A stretch of 64,000 nt of DNA from Hymenopellis radicata (Eukaryota; Basidiomycota; Agaricomycetes; Agaricales; Physalacriaceae): NCBI GenBank assembly GCA_015501595.1, contig JADNRX010000142.1, forward strand, positions 62,001 to 126,000, in the 5' to 3' direction. Below, piece after piece: positions 62,063-64,000 of this stretch; position 1 is the first letter of the stretch, and the number at the start of each line of letters is the position of its first letter. The position numbers and the translations under genes are program-made. The notes beneath the pieces were generated by a model. That model made no database searches and was not told the origin of the DNA. It was given only the letters and a program-made list of their open reading frames with translations.

Positions 62063-63627
62063 TTTGATGGTGGATGGGCCAAATATACAACGAGATGATA
62101 AAATCGAATTCGCCGTCGTTTCGTCAGCTGGCGAGTCCGCCGTCATTTTGTTCGTCGCCGCCACTTCAGACGTGGGTTGGTGGCGCGATCCTTGTGAGAT
62201 ATTGGAATGAAGATAGCTGCCTGCCGACCAGGGCTTACGCCGAGAAGAGACGTTGGTGTCGCATGGAGACCAGTTCCTAGGGAACTAGGAAAGAGCACGG
62301 AGAATAAGCAAAGGATCTTCAGTTTGAATTCGAGGACGCACTTATTGTCGGCGTCGCCAGCAGACGCTCACGACAAAACTACCAGACGGCCCATACAGCC
62401 GTCTCCATCGTCCAAATCCGCGTCGATGACGGGTTGCCGAAAAGACGGCCTTTAACGGGCTTACGTCGTAGACCAGCGCGGCGGATGTGGTGATTTGGCG
62501 CCAGCAGACGACGACGACGGTTTTAAAGCCAAGAGGATGCTTGTGCTCCCGGACTAGCCCACTCCTCGCGTCAACGAGGAGAATGCTGCAATATTAGCGG
62601 CATCGAAAGCTCTCATCAGAGCGTGGAACGGGACGAGCGAGATTAATAGTCGTGGTGAGAGGACAAGATGGCTTGCCCGATTGGGACAGCCTCCTCGTCG
62701 TGGACGTTGACGACGTCGCTGTGAGTCCGGGCGCCTGGAAATAGGTTGAGTAGGAGGATAGACATCTGGGACGGCAGGCCAGTCGCGTCAGAGTAGGAGA
62801 ACGATCCGGCTTGCGCGAATGTCGAATTTCGTTCGACGGACGGTTGGAACAGCGTCGGGAAATTCTGGTTGGGTTAAACACACTCAATACATTTATTTGT
62901 GACAGAATGACAGAGCCACGTACCGTAGAAGTCAACGCCAAGACGAACGCCGGCCCAGGGTGCGAGAGGTGAAGAAAGTTGACGAGGTAGGAGCTAAGAT
63001 GCTCGTACGAGGCAGTGTAACTACCTTAGCCTTTCAGTTCATTAGACTTCAATTGGACTTTAACTCACCCGGTACAGGTACCAGCCCGAGCTTGTGTACA
63101 TATATAGAGTCTATTAAAAGATGATTTTACAAGACATTTCTGAGGCCTCGGAAGCCCGACGTCCCGAATGCTGCCTCCCGACGCCCGATCGGATATTCGC
63201 TCTTCATCAGACTTTATTAGACTTTAATTAGACTGATTTTATACCGTCTCGTCGACTAAAGCCATGAACCTAGAGTAAGCTGGACCTTCTAGACTGGATC
63301 CCAATCTCACATTCCCGAATATTTCCGAGGCCCGCAAGCCCCGCCGTCGCGCACGACGGCTGCACCAAGTAGCACTTTTCTTTGGACCGAAACATTCAGC
63401 CGTAATGGCGGGTCAGGAAGGACACGGAAAATTCTGAGAAATCACAAACCTCGAAGTAACTGATTAATCCTCATTTTAGAGAATTCTACAGGGACCTGGT
63501 GTCCCGCCTGCTCACACACGGTGGGTGCCAAATATCTGAGTGGCAATTTCAGATGGAAGTAACCGGTAGATTACCGGTGCGCCCTGATTTGCGTTCTCTA
63601 TTATTATTCAGGCGCTGTGCATGTAGT

Positions 63628-64000
63628 GGGCGTGGGAATGGATCTCGGAAAATGCCGAAAAGGTGCATCCAACCTAGCGATGCGCCATCCAGCGATTCTT
63701 GGGCGGGTTTCGAGCAAGAAACTAGTAGAATAGATGTATTCAACGCAAGACTATTATATGACATTTGAATCGGTGAATGCTAGAGGTCTGTATCAGGCCA
63801 CCAGCGCATGCGCCCGCCCAATAGTGCCCAGTTTGAGCGTGGGAATCGTTCCGGCAAATGCCGAAAAAGCGCATCCAAGGTAGTAGCGCGCCATCCAACG
63901 ATTCCTGGCTGGGCTTCAAGCAAAAATTATATTCATGTATACAGGAGACATATATAGAGCAATTTTGGGAAGTGGATGCCATACATTGCTGCTGTGCAGC
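63628..64000. repeat. About 200-bp tandem repeat, copy B, cut by window end
   Basis: Units near 63630 and 63837 correspond to 40467 and 40673 in copy A. Confidence 0.7.

Larger units (their letters stand above)
44913..64000. repeat. Segmental duplication, copy B (cut by window end)
   Basis: Direct-orientation counterpart of copy A with the LTR element 46715-53402 inserted. At 64000 it has reached the equivalent of about 40842 in copy A, and probably continues. Confidence 0.92.

Overview
This is fungal DNA, and the gene content points to a mushroom-forming basidiomycete (Agaricomycetes). Almost every gene is cut by introns of 41-70 bp with GT..AG ends. The protein families are ones common in or expanded in that group: DUF6534 membrane proteins, DUF6699, DUF6535, DUF1275, degenerate HGSF-type kinase folds, F-box proteins and a GH45 endoglucanase. 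No rRNA, no intact tRNA gene and no CRISPR array was seen. All family names come from reading the translations, not from database searches.

Left part, 1-28.4 kb, is ordinary gene-dense DNA. In order: the N-terminal half of an ABCC/MRP-type ABC transporter (-, runs off the left edge), a transaldolase (+), a non-LTR retroelement RNase H fragment (-) inside MITE-like arms, a DUF6534 membrane protein (+), a VIT/von Willebrand A protein (-), an F-box-like protein (+), a DUF6699 protein (+), a decayed non-LTR retroelement 3' end (-), a small secreted crystallin-like protein (+), a degenerate protein kinase (-), a GH45 endoglucanase (-), a DUF1275 membrane protein (-) and an unknown two-pass-like membrane protein (+). 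Three small inverted-repeat elements lie between these genes. One, at 12895-13282, has a clear 8-bp target duplication. Another has TA target sites.

Right part, 28.4-64 kb, is a repeat-built locus. A block of at least 12.4 kb (copy A, 28393 to about 40842) recurs in direct orientation as copy B (44913 to the window end), with a repeat period of about 16.5 kb. Each copy starts with a degenerate DUF6535 gene. After it come two diverged, spliced-looking minus-strand units that share a TATA block, and then short palindrome and box-B hairpin units. Copy B alone carries a 6688-bp LTR retroelement (46715-53402) with apparently identical 435-bp LTRs and a 5-bp target duplication. It splits the DUF6535 gene.

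The most unusual object is the inside of that LTR element. It has two long overlapping minus-strand frames (897 and 1050 codons) starting just after the 5' LTR. I see no gag, protease, reverse transcriptase or integrase motif in them. They are built of diverged repeat modules. The second unusual object is the surrounding array of multi-exon, apparently non-protein or decayed units. Their AGATCTGGATCT-like motif also occurs inside the LTR element.
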